From a bacterium (lineage in GTDB: Bacteria > Bacteroidota > Bacteroidia > B-17B0 > Aurantibacillaceae), in assembly GCA_027364695.1 (NCBI GenBank), contig DAHXOV010000308.1, forward strand, positions 1 through 6,386: a stretch of DNA of 6,386 bases, in the 5' to 3' direction. The position numbers and the translations under genes were made by a program. Shown piece by piece: positions 6,135 to 6,386 of this stretch (positions are counted from its first letter, which is position 1; each line of letters opens with the position of its first letter). The notes under the pieces were generated by a model that was not told the origin of the DNA, made no database searches, and was given only the letters and a program-made list of their open reading frames with translations.

Positions 6135-6206
6135 CATTAAATTATCATTGTAATATCATTTGTATAAAGAACTTTCAGAAAATAAATTTTCAATCTGAGA
6201 AAAAAT

Positions 6207-6240
6207 AAAAAGCCCTTATCAAGTTTGATAAGGGCTTTTT
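6207..6240 (-). terminator. Intrinsic terminator after groL
   Basis: A perfect inverted repeat pairs GCCCTTATCAA (6212-6222) with TTGATAAGGGC (6225-6235). A5 and T5 tracts flank it and extend the pairing; the innermost pairs must open to form a small loop around AGTT. On the - strand the hairpin begins 23 nt after the groL stop codon and is followed by a T-tract. The A/T tracts on both sides make it potentially bidirectional, but no + strand gene leads into it. Confidence 0.92.
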
Positions 6241-6263
6241 TGTTCAAATGAATTTATTTATTC

Positions 6264-6386
6264 TTACATCATTCCATCCATTCCTCCCATGCCTGGAGCC
6301 ATAGGCGCTGGTTTGTCTTCTTTCTTTTCTGCCAATACGCACTCAGTAGTGAGCAACATACCCGCAACACTGGCCGCATTTTCGAG
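6264..6386 (-). CDS. groL: Chaperonin GroEL, C-terminal end only (cut by the window edge)
   Basis: Only the last 40 codons and the TAA stop are in the window; the rest lies beyond 6386. The fragment reads [20 protein letters not shown], which is the conserved GroEL equatorial-domain ending (compare YAASVAGLMITTECMV in E. coli). It then has a charged/proline linker and the Gly-Met-rich tail [12 protein letters not shown] typical of GroEL. GroEL is the 60-kDa ATP-dependent folding chaperonin that forms a double heptamer ring with GroES; the disordered GGM tail projects into the cavity. The gene is closed by the strong hairpin at 6207-6240, so it is not co-transcribed with the NifU-like gene. 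Confidence 0.96.
   Translation of the reverse strand, partial: LENAASVAGMLLTTECVLAEKKEDKPAPMAPGMGGMDGMM

Overview
The window reads as ordinary low-GC bacterial chromosome, most likely from a member of the Bacteroidota. Four things point there. Several genes are preceded by the Bacteroidota-type -7 box TAnnTTTG rather than a sigma-70 TATAAT box. There are no convincing Shine-Dalgarno sequences. The metF product has the Bacteroidota look (EILPPLKG near the N-terminus, CLHFYTMGN near the C-terminus). Every complete intact gene ends in TAA. I found no tRNA, rRNA, CRISPR array, transposase or integrase.

Layout. On the + strand, positions 24-1056 hold two overlapping pterin genes: a 6-pyruvoyl/6-carboxy-tetrahydropterin synthase family gene and folE (GTP cyclohydrolase I). 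FolE makes dihydroneopterin triphosphate, the substrate of the first enzyme, so the pair forms one short pathway. Everything else is on the - strand. Reading it 5'->3' (right to left): the last 40 codons of groL with a strong intrinsic terminator; an apparent operon of a NifU-like Fe-S scaffold gene, metF and ftsX; a gene for a small four-helix membrane protein with its own promoter; and a type II restriction-modification (R-M) module in which a broken endonuclease gene is followed 2 nt later by an intact adenine methyltransferase gene. The methyltransferase gene converges on folE.

The R-M module (about 1096-3438) is the accessory part. Its endonuclease reading frame runs in one frame from 3339 to 2647 but carries a TGA at 2919-2917, after 140 codons, with 89 more sensible codons beyond it. 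A nearly matching direct repeat (ATTTCTCCAT preceded by CTTAT) lies just outside each end, at 1086-1095 and 3439-3448. The simplest reading is a module that inserted between folE and the membrane protein gene and then lost its restriction activity while keeping a methyltransferase. I did not find a clearly new system. The decayed R-M module with flanking repeats, and the pterin synthase with a C-x5-HGH active site paired with folE, are the parts most worth following up.
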